A DNA stretch of 8,560 nucleotides from Brooklawnia sp049651565 (GTDB lineage: Bacteria > Actinomycetota > Actinomycetes > Propionibacteriales > Propionibacteriaceae). Shown piece by piece: positions 1 through 6,694 of the stretch (within the stretch, counting starts at the first letter, position 1; each line of letters begins with the position of its first letter). Made by a program: the position numbers and the translations under genes. The stretch spans positions 1 to 8,560 of the forward strand of contig NZ_JBASCI010000040.1 of assembly GCF_049651565.1 (NCBI RefSeq). The letters are read 5' to 3'. The notes under the pieces are model-generated. The model searched no databases. It saw only the letters and a list, made by a program, of their open reading frames with translations, and was not told the origin of the DNA.

Positions 1-958
1 CCTGGACGGCCACCCGCGCGAGGCTGCGCTGCCAGCGCCGGGGGTCGACTTCGTCGAGGGCCCGCAGCACCGCCTCATCGAAGCTGGTGGTTCCGCCCGG
101 CGGTTCGGGTAGCCACTTGTCCAGGTCGTCATCGCCCCGGACGGCCTCGTGGATAAGGCTGCCGACCAGGGGCTTCGCCACGCTGGAGGGCACCGGGGTC
201 ACCAACCCGACCCAGTGCGACGCCAGCCGCGGGGTCAGCACCGGGACGGTGATGATCGGCCGCTTCGGCAGTCCCGCGACACGGGCGTATCGCTGGATCA
301 TCTCGGCGTACTGCAGCACCTCATCCATGCCGATGTCGAAGCTGCGGCTGACCTCGGGAGGCAGTTCGGCGGCAGCGACCAGGTAGTGCACCGCGTCGGC
401 GATGTCGATCGGCTGGATGCGGTTGCGCAGCCACTTGGGGCCGATCATCGCCGGCAGCCGCTCGGTCAGGTGCCGCAGCATCTCGAAGGACGCCGACCCG
501 GCACCCAGCACCACCCCGGCCTGCAACACCGCGGTCGGCACGCCGGTTCCCAGCAGGATCTCACCGGTCTCGACCCGGGAGGCCATGTGCTCGGACAACT
601 CCACTCCACCAGGGTGCAGGCCGCTCAGGTAGACGATCCGCCGCAGTGTGGGACTGGTGGCGGCGATGTCGGCGAACGTCTGCACGATCTGCCGGTCACG
701 GGAGCTGTAGTCGGAGTGCCCGGCCATCGAGTGCACCAGGTAGTAGGCGACGTCGACGCCGGCCAGGGCGTCCCGCACCGCGGCCGCGTCGCCGGCGTCC
801 CCCTCGACAACGCTCACCTGGTCGCGCCAGGCGGGGTCGAGCCGGTCGCGGGAGCGGGTCAGCACCTTGACCTGCCAGCCCTTCGCGAGCAGGGCCGGCA
901 CCACCAGACTGCCGATCACGCCACTGGCACCGGTCACCAGCGCAGTTCGGTCATTCAT
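1..958 (-). CDS. Atypical SDR / NAD(P)H-binding protein (partial, C-terminus beyond left edge)
   Basis: I translated 319 codons from the ATG at 958-956; the frame stays open to the left edge. The N-terminus has a Rossmann nucleotide-binding motif, GASGVIG (about residues 10-16), after a hydrophobic strand. Arg35 at the end of the second strand suggests NADP(H) preference. Further family-like segments are YYLVHSM (72-78) and YLSGL (110-114). I see no YxxxK catalytic pair after the SGL segment, so this is an atypical, YbjT-like SDR and not a classical dehydrogenase. Actinobacterial homologues often run to nearly 500 residues with a C-terminal DUF2867-type domain, so roughly the last third is probably outside the window. 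A GGAGG ribosome-binding site lies 5 bases upstream of the ATG, inside the end of the preceding CPBP gene, whose stop is one base away. The two are therefore very likely co-transcribed and translationally coupled. The substrate is unknown. The fold call is strong; the function is open. Confidence 0.85.
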   Translation of the reverse strand, partial: MNDRTALVTGASGVIGSLVVPALLAKGWQVKVLTRSRDRLDPAWRDQVSVVEGDAGDAAAVRDALAGVDVAYYLVHSMAGHSDYSSRDRQIVQTFADIAATSPTLRRIVYLSGLHPGGVELSEHMASRVETGEILLGTGVPTAVLQAGVVLGAGSASFEMLRHLTERLPAMIGPKWLRNRIQPIDIADAVHYLVAAAELPPEVSRSFDIGMDEVLQYAEMIQRYARVAGLPKRPIITVPVLTPRLASHWVGLVTPVPSSVAKPLVGSLIHEAVRGDDDLDKWLPEPPGGTTSFDEAVLRALDEVDPRRWQRSLARVAVQ

Positions 959-959
959 C

Positions 960-1775
960 TCAGCCTCCGAAGTTGGGGAATTGCGGCAACAACAGCAACA
1001 TGCCTAGCGACCAGGTCAGATGGGACGAGATCGGGCCTAGCACCCCGCCGGTGACGCGGCGTTGGGCGGCGGTCAGCAGCCCGAGGCAGACCGCGGCGAA
1101 GGTGAGCAGCGGCACCCCGGTGAACAGGGTGGACGCCGCGTACAGCACAGTGGAGCCGGGGATCGCCCAGCGCTCCGGGAAGGCCGCGTAGACCGCACCG
1201 CGGAAGAACAGTTCCTCGGCGATCCCGCTCACGATGGTGATCAGGGCGACCACCGGCAGGGACGCGTAGCGGGCGTGGTCGAGCAGTTCGGCGACCGGCC
1301 CGCGCAGCCACGGCACCTGGCCCACCATCAGTGCGCCGGCAAGGAAGATCGCCAGCAGCAGGGCGCCGAGGATGAACCCCTGCAGCACCCCCAGGCTGCT
1401 GCCGCCGGCCCGGGAGCGGGCCCTGCCCAGATCGAGGCTGCCGGACGCCAACGCCCCGACCGCCCACAGCACCGCGACCCCCGTGGTGGCCAGGTAGAAC
1501 AGTGGATCACCTGGACGGGTGCCGACGCCCAGACCCAGCATCACCGCGCCCAGCACGATGGTCAGCCCGACGACCAGCCACCGGCGCCTCGCGCCGGAGC
1601 GTCGGCTGCCGGCCGGGTGGTGCGCCCGCACCAGCAGGGACGCCCGGAGGAACGCCCCGACCTCCCTGGCCAGGGCTCCCGGTGAATCGATCGGCCCGCG
1701 GGCATCAGGCCTGGCTCGGCGTGCGCCACCGGACGACCGGCCCGGTTGGGCGCCCTCCCGCTGCAGCCTGTCCAC
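960..1775 (-). CDS. CPBP-family (CAAX protease/bacteriocin-processing) intramembrane protein
   Basis: From the proposed GTG at 1775 the product is 271 residues. A basic, probably cytoplasmic N-terminus (1-65) is followed by about six hydrophobic segments (roughly 66-84, 93-112, 128-152, 173-186, 205-235 and 245-264). The glutamate motif of the CPBP family is present as EELFFRG (187-193, giving EExxxR), and a late membrane His (H252, in SSHLTW) matches the third motif. The second motif, normally FxxxH, reads YAAST at 212-216, so its His is replaced by Thr. Activity as a metal-dependent protease is therefore uncertain. The start is uncertain: the open frame extends to 1946, but the extra codons look non-coding and overlap the divergent promoter. 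No good ribosome-binding site precedes the GTG. A TGCAAT box at 1787-1782, six bases upstream, could make it leaderless. It is the first gene of a two-gene unit with the SDR gene. Confidence 0.8.
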   Translation of the reverse strand: MDRLQREGAQPGRSSGGARRARPDARGPIDSPGALAREVGAFLRASLLVRAHHPAGSRRSGARRRWLVVGLTIVLGAVMLGLGVGTRPGDPLFYLATTGVAVLWAVGALASGSLDLGRARSRAGGSSLGVLQGFILGALLLAIFLAGALMVGQVPWLRGPVAELLDHARYASLPVVALITIVSGIAEELFFRGAVYAAFPERWAIPGSTVLYAASTLFTGVPLLTFAAVCLGLLTAAQRRVTGGVLGPISSHLTWSLGMLLLLPQFPNFGG

Positions 1776-1879
1776 CTCGCCATTGCAGCATCCGCCCCTA
1801 TCCCGGGCCAAGGGACTGCCCGCCACCAATTGGACTGTCCACCGGGTGGCCGGGCTCACGACCGTCGGGAGCGGGCCCG

Positions 1880-1885
1880 TATCCT
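1880..1885 (+). promoter_or_regulatory. Candidate -10 box for the ABC importer operon
   Basis: TATCCT fits the actinobacterial TANNNT -10 pattern and lies 63 bases before the start codon. No convincing -35 hexamer is found 16-18 bases upstream (TCACGA at 1856-1861 is a poor match). If used, transcription would begin near 1892 and give a leader of about 57 bases containing the hairpin at 1897-1919. Confidence 0.4.
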
Positions 1886-1896
1886 GTAGGGCGGCT

Positions 1897-1919
1897 GGGG
1901 ACCGTCCGCTGGACGCCCC
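1897..1919 (+). promoter_or_regulatory. Hairpin in the leader of the ABC importer mRNA
   Basis: GGGG (1897-1900) and CGTCC (1903-1907) pair with GGACG (1911-1915) and CCCC (1916-1919). The loop is three bases (GCT) and there is a two-base bulge (AC) on the 5' side, giving nine GC-rich pairs. It ends 14 bases before the AGGAGG ribosome-binding site and has no T-run, so it is not an obvious terminator. A role in mRNA stability or translation control is possible but unproven. Confidence 0.4.
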
Positions 1920-1948
1920 GCCGCAAGCTGACCCAGGAGGACGCACCG

Positions 1949-2977
1949 ATGAAGTCGACGAACGCCCCCACGCCCATCGCCCGCTGGCTGGGTGCCGCCA
2001 TGGTCGCCATGGCCATGCTGCTCACCGCCTGCGGCGGCGGCTCGGCGTCCACCGGCAACGGGGGCTCCGGCACCCCGGACCCCGGGTCGCGCACCGACAC
2101 CGTACGAATGGGTATCCAGCCGTGGATCGGTTACGGCCAGTGGCACGTCGCGGAGGAGCAGGGCATCACCGACAAGCACGGCCTGGACGTTCAGCTGACC
2201 GAGTTGGCCGACGACGCCGACCAGTCGGCCGCGTTCGCCTCGGGGCGCATCGACATGGACAACATCGCCAGCCACACCGCGCTGCTGCTGATGTCGCAGG
2301 GTCTGGACCTGCAGATCGTGGCCATCGAGGACTTCTCCACCACCGCCGACGCCATCCTGGCCCGGGGTGACATCACCTCCGCCGCCGACCTGAAGGGCAA
2401 GCGGGTCGCCTACGAGCAGGGCGCCACCTCCGACCTGCTGCTGCACGCGGCGCTGGCGTCCGCCGGACTGACCATCGATGACATCGAACCGGTGCCGATG
2501 GGCGCCTCCGAGGCGGGCACGGCGCTGATCGGGAACCGGGTCGATGTGGCCGTCACCTACGAGCCCTACATCACTGCCGCGCTGTCCTCCGACCAAACCG
2601 TGCAGCGAGTCTACGACGCCGCGCAGAACCCGGGCCTGATCAGCGACGTACTGGTCACCAGCGGCAAGTTCGCCGCCGAGCACCCGGATGTGGTGCGGCG
2701 CGCCGTCGCAGCCTGGAACGAGGCGGCCGACTGGTACCAGGCCAACCCCGAACAGGGCCGCGCCATCATCTCCCGGGCGGTCGGTGAGGATCCCGAGGCG
2801 CTGGACAGCGCGTTCGACGGCGTCCAGTACTACGGCACCGCGGCGAACCGGGCGGACTTCGCCGGTCGCTACACCACCGAGACCCTGCCGCTGGTGCACC
2901 AGGCCGCCAAGGAGGCGGGCCTGCTCGCCAGCGACGTTGACCTCAGCAAGGCGACTGACCCGCAGTACCTGGATTGA
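1949..2977 (+). CDS. NitT/TauT-family ABC importer, substrate-binding lipoprotein
   Basis: The product has 342 residues. The start is fixed by CAGGAGG at 1934-1940, eight bases before the ATG, and by a lipoprotein signal peptide starting there: a short charged end, a hydrophobic core (14-25) and the lipobox LTAC with Cys28 as the lipidated residue. A Gly/Ser/Thr-rich linker (29-50) tethers the mature domain to the outer face of the membrane. The domain begins with MGIQPWIGYGQWHVAEEQGI (54-73), the first strand and helix typical of SsuA/TauA/NrtA-like binding proteins. The segments ADLKGKRVAY (146-155) and NRVDVAVTYEPY (196-207) also fit this fold. These proteins deliver small solutes such as sulfonates, nitrate, pyrimidines or amides to their permease. 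The substrate cannot be assigned: there is no monooxygenase, nitrate reductase or amidohydrolase gene nearby. It is the first gene of the three-gene operon. Confidence 0.9.
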   Translation: MKSTNAPTPIARWLGAAMVAMAMLLTACGGGSASTGNGGSGTPDPGSRTDTVRMGIQPWIGYGQWHVAEEQGITDKHGLDVQLTELADDADQSAAFASGRIDMDNIASHTALLLMSQGLDLQIVAIEDFSTTADAILARGDITSAADLKGKRVAYEQGATSDLLLHAALASAGLTIDDIEPVPMGASEAGTALIGNRVDVAVTYEPYITAALSSDQTVQRVYDAAQNPGLISDVLVTSGKFAAEHPDVVRRAVAAWNEAADWYQANPEQGRAIISRAVGEDPEALDSAFDGVQYYGTAANRADFAGRYTTETLPLVHQAAKEAGLLASDVDLSKATDPQYLD

Positions 2978-3774
2978 TGGCCACGGCACACCGCCGCCGG
3001 ATCGGGGCTCCGCTGAGCCGGCGGAGCTACCTGATCACCTCGGTCACCACGTTCGTCGCGCTGCTGGTGATCTGGACGCTGGTCACCGTGACCGGGTGGG
3101 TCTCGCCGGTCTTCCTGCCCTCACCGGTGGCGGTGCTCGGCGCCCTGGCCGAGCAACTCGGCAACGGCGAACTGGCCGCCGACACCGCCGCCAGCGTCTA
3201 CCGGATCACCGTCGGCTTCCTGGCGGCCACCGTGATGGCGGTCCCGCTCGGCATCTGGATGGCCACCTCGAACCGGGTCGAGGCAGCCGTCGAACCGTTC
3301 GCCGACTTCGTGCGCTACATGCCGGTGGTGGCGTTCGTGCCGATGACGATCCTGTGGGTGGGCATCGGTGACCTGCAGAAGTTCGTGATCATCTGGCTGG
3401 GCACGTTCTTCCAGCAACTGCTGATGGTCACCGCCGACGTCGCTCGCGTCCCCCGGGCGCTGATCGACCTGGGCGAGACCCTCGGCATGTCGAACGGCAA
3501 GATCCTGCGCCGGATCGTGCTGCCGGCCGCCGCCCCGCGGATCTGGGACACGCTGCGCATCACGCTCGGTTGGGCGTGGACCTGGCTGGTGGTCGCCGAA
3601 CTGGTGGCCGCTACGTCCGGCCTGGGTTACCGGATCACCCTGGCCCAGCGGTTCCTGGCCACCGACGTGATCATCGGCTACGTGTTGGTGCTGGGGGTGC
3701 TCGGTCTGGTCACCGACCAGTTGATGCGCTGGATCGGACGGCGGGTCTTCGCCTACGAACGGGTGCAGCGATGA
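2977..3774 (+). CDS. NitT/TauT-family ABC importer, permease subunit
   Basis: This is a 265-residue inner-membrane subunit that forms the homodimeric channel of the importer. Hydrophobic segments lie near 19-39, 76-95, 116-130, 136-150, 197-213 and 230-248. The cytoplasmic EAA loop that docks on the ATPase is visible as GETLGMSNGKILRRIVLP (166-183). The segment RYMPVVAFVP (113-122) matches the conserved helix of SsuC/TauC-type permeases. The ATG shares its A with the TGA stop of the binding-protein gene (TGATG). No Shine-Dalgarno is visible there, so translation probably depends on re-initiation; a TTG codon directly before is a less likely start. Length and topology are normal for the BPD_transp_1 family. 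Confidence 0.92.
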   Translation: MATAHRRRIGAPLSRRSYLITSVTTFVALLVIWTLVTVTGWVSPVFLPSPVAVLGALAEQLGNGELAADTAASVYRITVGFLAATVMAVPLGIWMATSNRVEAAVEPFADFVRYMPVVAFVPMTILWVGIGDLQKFVIIWLGTFFQQLLMVTADVARVPRALIDLGETLGMSNGKILRRIVLPAAAPRIWDTLRITLGWAWTWLVVAELVAATSGLGYRITLAQRFLATDVIIGYVLVLGVLGLVTDQLMRWIGRRVFAYERVQR

Positions 3775-4535
3775 GCGTCCATATCGAGGTCGACAACGTC
3801 ACCAAGCGGTTCGACACGGTCACCGCGATCAGCGGACTGAGCCTCGAGGTGGCGCACAACGAGTTCGTCACGGTGGTCGGGGCGTCGGGGTGCGGTAAGA
3901 CCACCCTGCTGTCGATCGTGGCCGGCCTGACCACCCCGTCCAGCGGCCGGGTGCGGGTGGACGGCCACCCGATCACCGGGCCGGGACGCGACCGCGGTGT
4001 GGTCTTCCAGCAGTTCACTTTGCTGCCGTGGCTCACCGCGCAGGGCAACGTGGAATTCGCGCTGGCCGACGAACCGATGAGCCCGGCCGAGCGCTCGGCC
4101 TGCGCCCGCGAACACCTGGAGCTGGTCGGCCTGCAGGGTTTCGAGGACGCCTATCCCGCGCAACTGTCCGGCGGCATGCAGCAGCGGGTGGCGATCGCCC
4201 GCTCGCTGAGCTACCGGCCAAAGATCCTGCTGATGGACGAACCGTTCGGTGCGCTGGACGCGCTGACCCGCCGCGACATGCAGCGGTTGCTGACCCGGAT
4301 CTGGGAGAAGGCCCGGATGACGGTGCTGATGATCACCCACGACATCGAGGAGGCGCTGATCACCTCCGACCGGGTGGTGGTGGTGACGCCGCGGCCGGGC
4401 CGGATCGCCGGCATCATCGACGTCCCGCTGCCCAGGCCACGATCGATCGACATGATCGACGATCCCGAGTTCCGCAAGTTGCACCACCGGGTGCTGCACC
4501 TTGTACAACCGGGTCTGACCGACCAAAACCCCTAG
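3771..4535 (+). CDS. NitT/TauT-family ABC importer, ATP-binding subunit
   Basis: This is a 254-residue cytoplasmic ATPase that powers the importer. All motifs are intact: Walker A GASGCGKTT (37-45), Q-loop at Gln80, signature LSGGMQQR (132-139), Walker B ILLMDEP (152-158) with catalytic Glu157, D-loop GALD (160-163) and H-loop His190. The segment FTLLPWLTAQGNVEFAL (82-98) is typical of SsuB/TauB/NrtD-type ATPases. The ATG overlaps the permease stop by four bases (ATGA), the usual coupling arrangement. An upstream extension of the open frame to 3570 lies inside the permease gene and is not used. The C-terminus after about 210 is a short family-typical tail. It is the last gene of the importer operon. 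Confidence 0.94.
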   Translation: MSVHIEVDNVTKRFDTVTAISGLSLEVAHNEFVTVVGASGCGKTTLLSIVAGLTTPSSGRVRVDGHPITGPGRDRGVVFQQFTLLPWLTAQGNVEFALADEPMSPAERSACAREHLELVGLQGFEDAYPAQLSGGMQQRVAIARSLSYRPKILLMDEPFGALDALTRRDMQRLLTRIWEKARMTVLMITHDIEEALITSDRVVVVTPRPGRIAGIIDVPLPRPRSIDMIDDPEFRKLHHRVLHLVQPGLTDQNP

Positions 4536-4668
4536 TCATCTTCTCGCTGCCGGGCTCTGGTTGGGGTGTGGGCGGCGATCTTGTTGCCGTGCCCCGGACA
4601 AGCCGGGACCGCGCGCTGCGTTACCCTGTATCCAACCCCCTGAGACGCCACCCTGTGAGAGGTACTTG
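4536..4668 (+). promoter_or_regulatory. Intergenic region with candidate promoter for the polysaccharide kinase/phosphatase genes
   Basis: These 133 bases separate the importer operon from the BY-kinase gene. TACCCT at 4622-4627 fits the TANNNT -10 pattern, and TATCCA at 4629-4634 is a weaker alternative; neither has a clear -35 box. A small inverted repeat, CCCGG-ACAAG-CCGGG at 4593-4607, lies upstream and has no T-run. GAGAGG at 4657-4662, six bases before the ATG, is the ribosome-binding site of the next gene. I see no coding sequence here. Confidence 0.35.
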
Positions 4669-6120
4669 ATGGAGCTTGCTGACTACCTGCAGATAATGCG
4701 CAAGCACTGGCGCAGCGTGACCGCCGTCACGTTGGGCACGCTGCTGCTGGCCGCGTTGTTCTCGCTGATCGCCCGACCCACCTACACCTCAAGCTCCACC
4801 ATTTTCCTGTCGATCAAGAACGCCAGCACCGCCGGTGAGCTGAACGCCGGCTCCAGCTACGTCGAGAATCAGGCCCAGTCCTTCGCCAAGGTGGCGCGGA
4901 CCCCGATCGTGCTGCAGCCGGTCATCGACGACCTCGGCCTGGACACCACCCCCGAGCAGCTGGCGACCAGCGTCACCGCATCGGTGCCCACCAACACCGC
5001 CACCATCGACCTCTCGGTTGTGCGCGGGGACGCCGTCGAGGCCACCGAGATCGCCGCCGCCGTCAGCGACCGGCTGATCGTGGTCGTCTCGCAGCTCTCG
5101 CCGCCCGGCCCGGACGGCGCCGAGCCGGTGGTGGCCACCGTGGTAAAGCCAGCCACCGTCCCGACTTCACCAACCTCGCCCAAGGTAGCTCAGAACCTGG
5201 CCCTGGGCGTCCTGCTCGGGTTACTGCTCGGCGCCGGCCAGGCGATCCTGCGGGACACCCTGAACACCCAGGTCCGGTCGGTCAAGGACATTGAACGGGT
5301 GACCGACCGGCCGGTGCTGGGTACCGTCGCGTTCGACCCGGATGCGTCGACTCATCCGTTGGTGTTGCAGGTGGATCCGCATTCGCCGCGCGCGGAGGCC
5401 TATCGCAGCCTGCGCACGAACCTGCAGTTCCTCGGGCTGGCCGACGGCAACCGGTCGATGGTCGTCACCTCATCCATCCCGGGTGAGGGCAAGACCACCA
5501 GCGCCATCAACATCGCCTCCACGCTGGCCACCGCAGGCGAGCGGGTCCTGCTGATCGACGCCGACCTGCGGCGTCCCAAGTTGGCCAACTACCTGAAACT
5601 GGAAGGCTCGGTCGGGCTGACCACCGTGCTGATCGGTGAGGCCCGCTTCGAAGAAGTGGTGCAGCCCTACGGCAACACCCGGCTGGACGTGCTGGCGGCC
5701 GGCCCGGTGCCGCCGAACCCGGCCGAACTGCTCGGTTTCGACGCCATGGCGCAGCTGGTCACCTGGGCCACGCAGCACTACGACCACGTCATAATCGACG
5801 CTCCCCCGCTGCTGCCGGTCACCGACGCTGCGGTGCTGTCGAAGATCGTCTCCGGCACCCTGATCATCGCCGGGGCGCGCAAGGTGCGGCGTGGCGAACT
5901 GGAGGCCGCGATCGACAGCCTCGACCGGGTCGAAGCCCGCGTCCTGGGCATCGTGCTCAACATGGTGCAGCAGGCCGACAGCGCCCGTTACGCCTACCGG
6001 TACAGCTACGAGCAGGCGTACCCGCCGAAGCAGCCGGCACCGGTCGGCGAGCCGTCGCTCACCACTCGCCTGGAAGGCCGCCGGACGCCGGCCCGGGCCC
6101 TCCGGCCGGCCCGCCAGTAG
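4669..6120 (+). CDS. Polysaccharide co-polymerase / tyrosine autokinase (Wzz-BY-kinase fusion)
   Basis: The product has 483 residues and controls chain length and export of capsule or exopolysaccharide through its own phosphorylation cycle. The start is the ATG six bases after GAGAGG; 36 more open codons upstream have no signal. The Wzz domain comprises transmembrane helix 1 (about 17-35), an extracytoplasmic part (36-175) ending in a Pro-rich stretch (161-171), and helix 2 (about 176-192). The cytoplasmic kinase domain has the oligomerisation motif EAYRSLR (243-249, ExxRxxR), Walker A PGEGKTT (271-277), Walker A' LLIDADL (294-300) and Walker B VIIDAPP (374-380). A tyrosine cluster, YAYRYSYEQAY (441-451, five Tyr), is the expected autophosphorylation site. 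It is shorter than proteobacterial Wzc because the large coiled-coil part is missing, as is usual in Actinobacteria. The phosphatase gene follows directly with no gap. Confidence 0.93.
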   Translation: MELADYLQIMRKHWRSVTAVTLGTLLLAALFSLIARPTYTSSSTIFLSIKNASTAGELNAGSSYVENQAQSFAKVARTPIVLQPVIDDLGLDTTPEQLATSVTASVPTNTATIDLSVVRGDAVEATEIAAAVSDRLIVVVSQLSPPGPDGAEPVVATVVKPATVPTSPTSPKVAQNLALGVLLGLLLGAGQAILRDTLNTQVRSVKDIERVTDRPVLGTVAFDPDASTHPLVLQVDPHSPRAEAYRSLRTNLQFLGLADGNRSMVVTSSIPGEGKTTSAINIASTLATAGERVLLIDADLRRPKLANYLKLEGSVGLTTVLIGEARFEEVVQPYGNTRLDVLAAGPVPPNPAELLGFDAMAQLVTWATQHYDHVIIDAPPLLPVTDAAVLSKIVSGTLIIAGARKVRRGELEAAIDSLDRVEARVLGIVLNMVQQADSARYAYRYSYEQAYPPKQPAPVGEPSLTTRLEGRRTPARALRPARQ

Positions 6121-6681
6121 ATGCCTGCGGCTGCGCAGTTCAGCATCCTCACCGTCTGCACCGGCAACATCTGCCGGTCCCCAGCGGTGGAGCGGCTGCT
6201 GAGGGCCGGGTTGCCGGCTTCGGTACAGGTCACCAGCGCTGGCACCGGCGCCGTGGTGGGTCACCCCATCGATGACCAGATGGCCCGGCTACTACGGGCG
6301 GCGGGCGTCCCCGATGCCGGCTTCGCTGCCCGCCAGCTTCGCCCCGACCAGGTCCGCTCGGCTGACCTGGTGCTGGCGCTGACCACCACCCACCGCGCGG
6401 CGGTGCTGCGGGAGGTGCCGGCAGCCCTGCGCCGGTCGTTCACCCTGCTGGAGTTCGCCAGGATCATCGAAGCGCCGCAGTTCCCACCGATCCCGGCCGG
6501 CGGGGTGCCCGAGCGGCTGCGATTCATGGTGGCCGAGGCGTCCCGGCACCGGATGCTGGGCGAGGTGGTCAGCTCCGACGACGTGCCCGACCCCTACCGG
6601 CTTGATGACGCCGTCTTCGAATCGACCTTCACGCTGATCCAGCGGGCAGTGGACGCCATCGTCCGGGCCGCACTGGGCTGA
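6121..6681 (+). CDS. Low-molecular-weight protein tyrosine phosphatase
   Basis: This is a 186-residue cytoplasmic phosphatase. The P-loop CTGNICRS (13-20, Cx5R with nucleophile Cys13 and Arg19) lies at the very N-terminus as the family requires. The general-acid loop is DPY at 157-159 (Asp157). It is somewhat longer than the minimal family length of about 150, with an insert around 105-150 that includes RSFTLLEF, a feature I associate with actinobacterial members. The ATG begins immediately after the TAG stop of the kinase gene and has no Shine-Dalgarno, so translation probably couples to the kinase. This pairing implies that it dephosphorylates the kinase's tyrosine tail, as Wzb does for Wzc. 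The gene ends nine bases before the stop of the convergent SGNH-like gene. Confidence 0.93.
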   Translation: MPAAAQFSILTVCTGNICRSPAVERLLRAGLPASVQVTSAGTGAVVGHPIDDQMARLLRAAGVPDAGFAARQLRPDQVRSADLVLALTTTHRAAVLREVPAALRRSFTLLEFARIIEAPQFPPIPAGGVPERLRFMVAEASRHRMLGEVVSSDDVPDPYRLDDAVFESTFTLIQRAVDAIVRAALG

Positions 6682-6694
6682 CCGGGCGGGTCAG
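6678..6694. terminator. Small inverted repeat across two convergent stop codons; possible bidirectional terminator
   Basis: CTGACC (6678-6683) and GGTCAG (6689-6694) form a six-pair stem with loop GGGCG. The arms contain the TGA stop of the phosphatase and the TGA stop of the opposing SGNH-like gene. There is no T-run on either strand, and the stem is short, so the terminator call is weak. Confidence 0.3.

Larger units (their letters stand above)
1776..1948. promoter_or_regulatory. Divergent control region between CPBP gene and ABC importer operon
   Basis: These 173 bases separate the proposed GTG of the minus-strand CPBP gene from the ATG of the plus-strand binding-protein gene, so they should hold both promoters. 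Two short symmetric elements are visible that could serve as operator half-sites: CCAATTGG at 1826-1833, and an 11-base inverted repeat CCACC-G-GGTGG at 1839-1849. The assignment as a control region is inferred from gene orientation; no regulator gene lies in the window. Confidence 0.5.

Noticed and set aside
149..1054. 301-codon plus-strand open frame across the SDR gene
   Set aside because: The minus strand gives a clear Rossmann-fold protein with a good ribosome-binding site. The plus-strand product is His/Gly/Gln-rich and has no domain.
1502..1948. 149-codon in-frame upstream extension of the binding-protein gene
   Set aside because: The ATG at 1949 has a strong ribosome-binding site and is followed directly by a lipoprotein signal peptide. 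The extension overlaps the CPBP gene and is Arg/Pro-rich.
1856..2989. Long open frame (377 codons) antisense to the binding-protein gene
   Set aside because: It mirrors the codon bias of the real gene on the opposite strand, has Gly/Val/Arg/Gln-rich low-complexity content and no recognisable domain, and would span the divergent promoter.
4593..4607. CCCGG-ACAAG-CCGGG inverted repeat as terminator of the importer operon
   Set aside because: It has only five base pairs, no T-run, and lies about 60 bases after the stop codon; too weak to call.
5470..6264. 264-codon minus-strand open frame opposite the BY-kinase and phosphatase genes
   Set aside because: It is a shadow of two well-supported plus-strand genes and shows no domain or ribosome-binding site.
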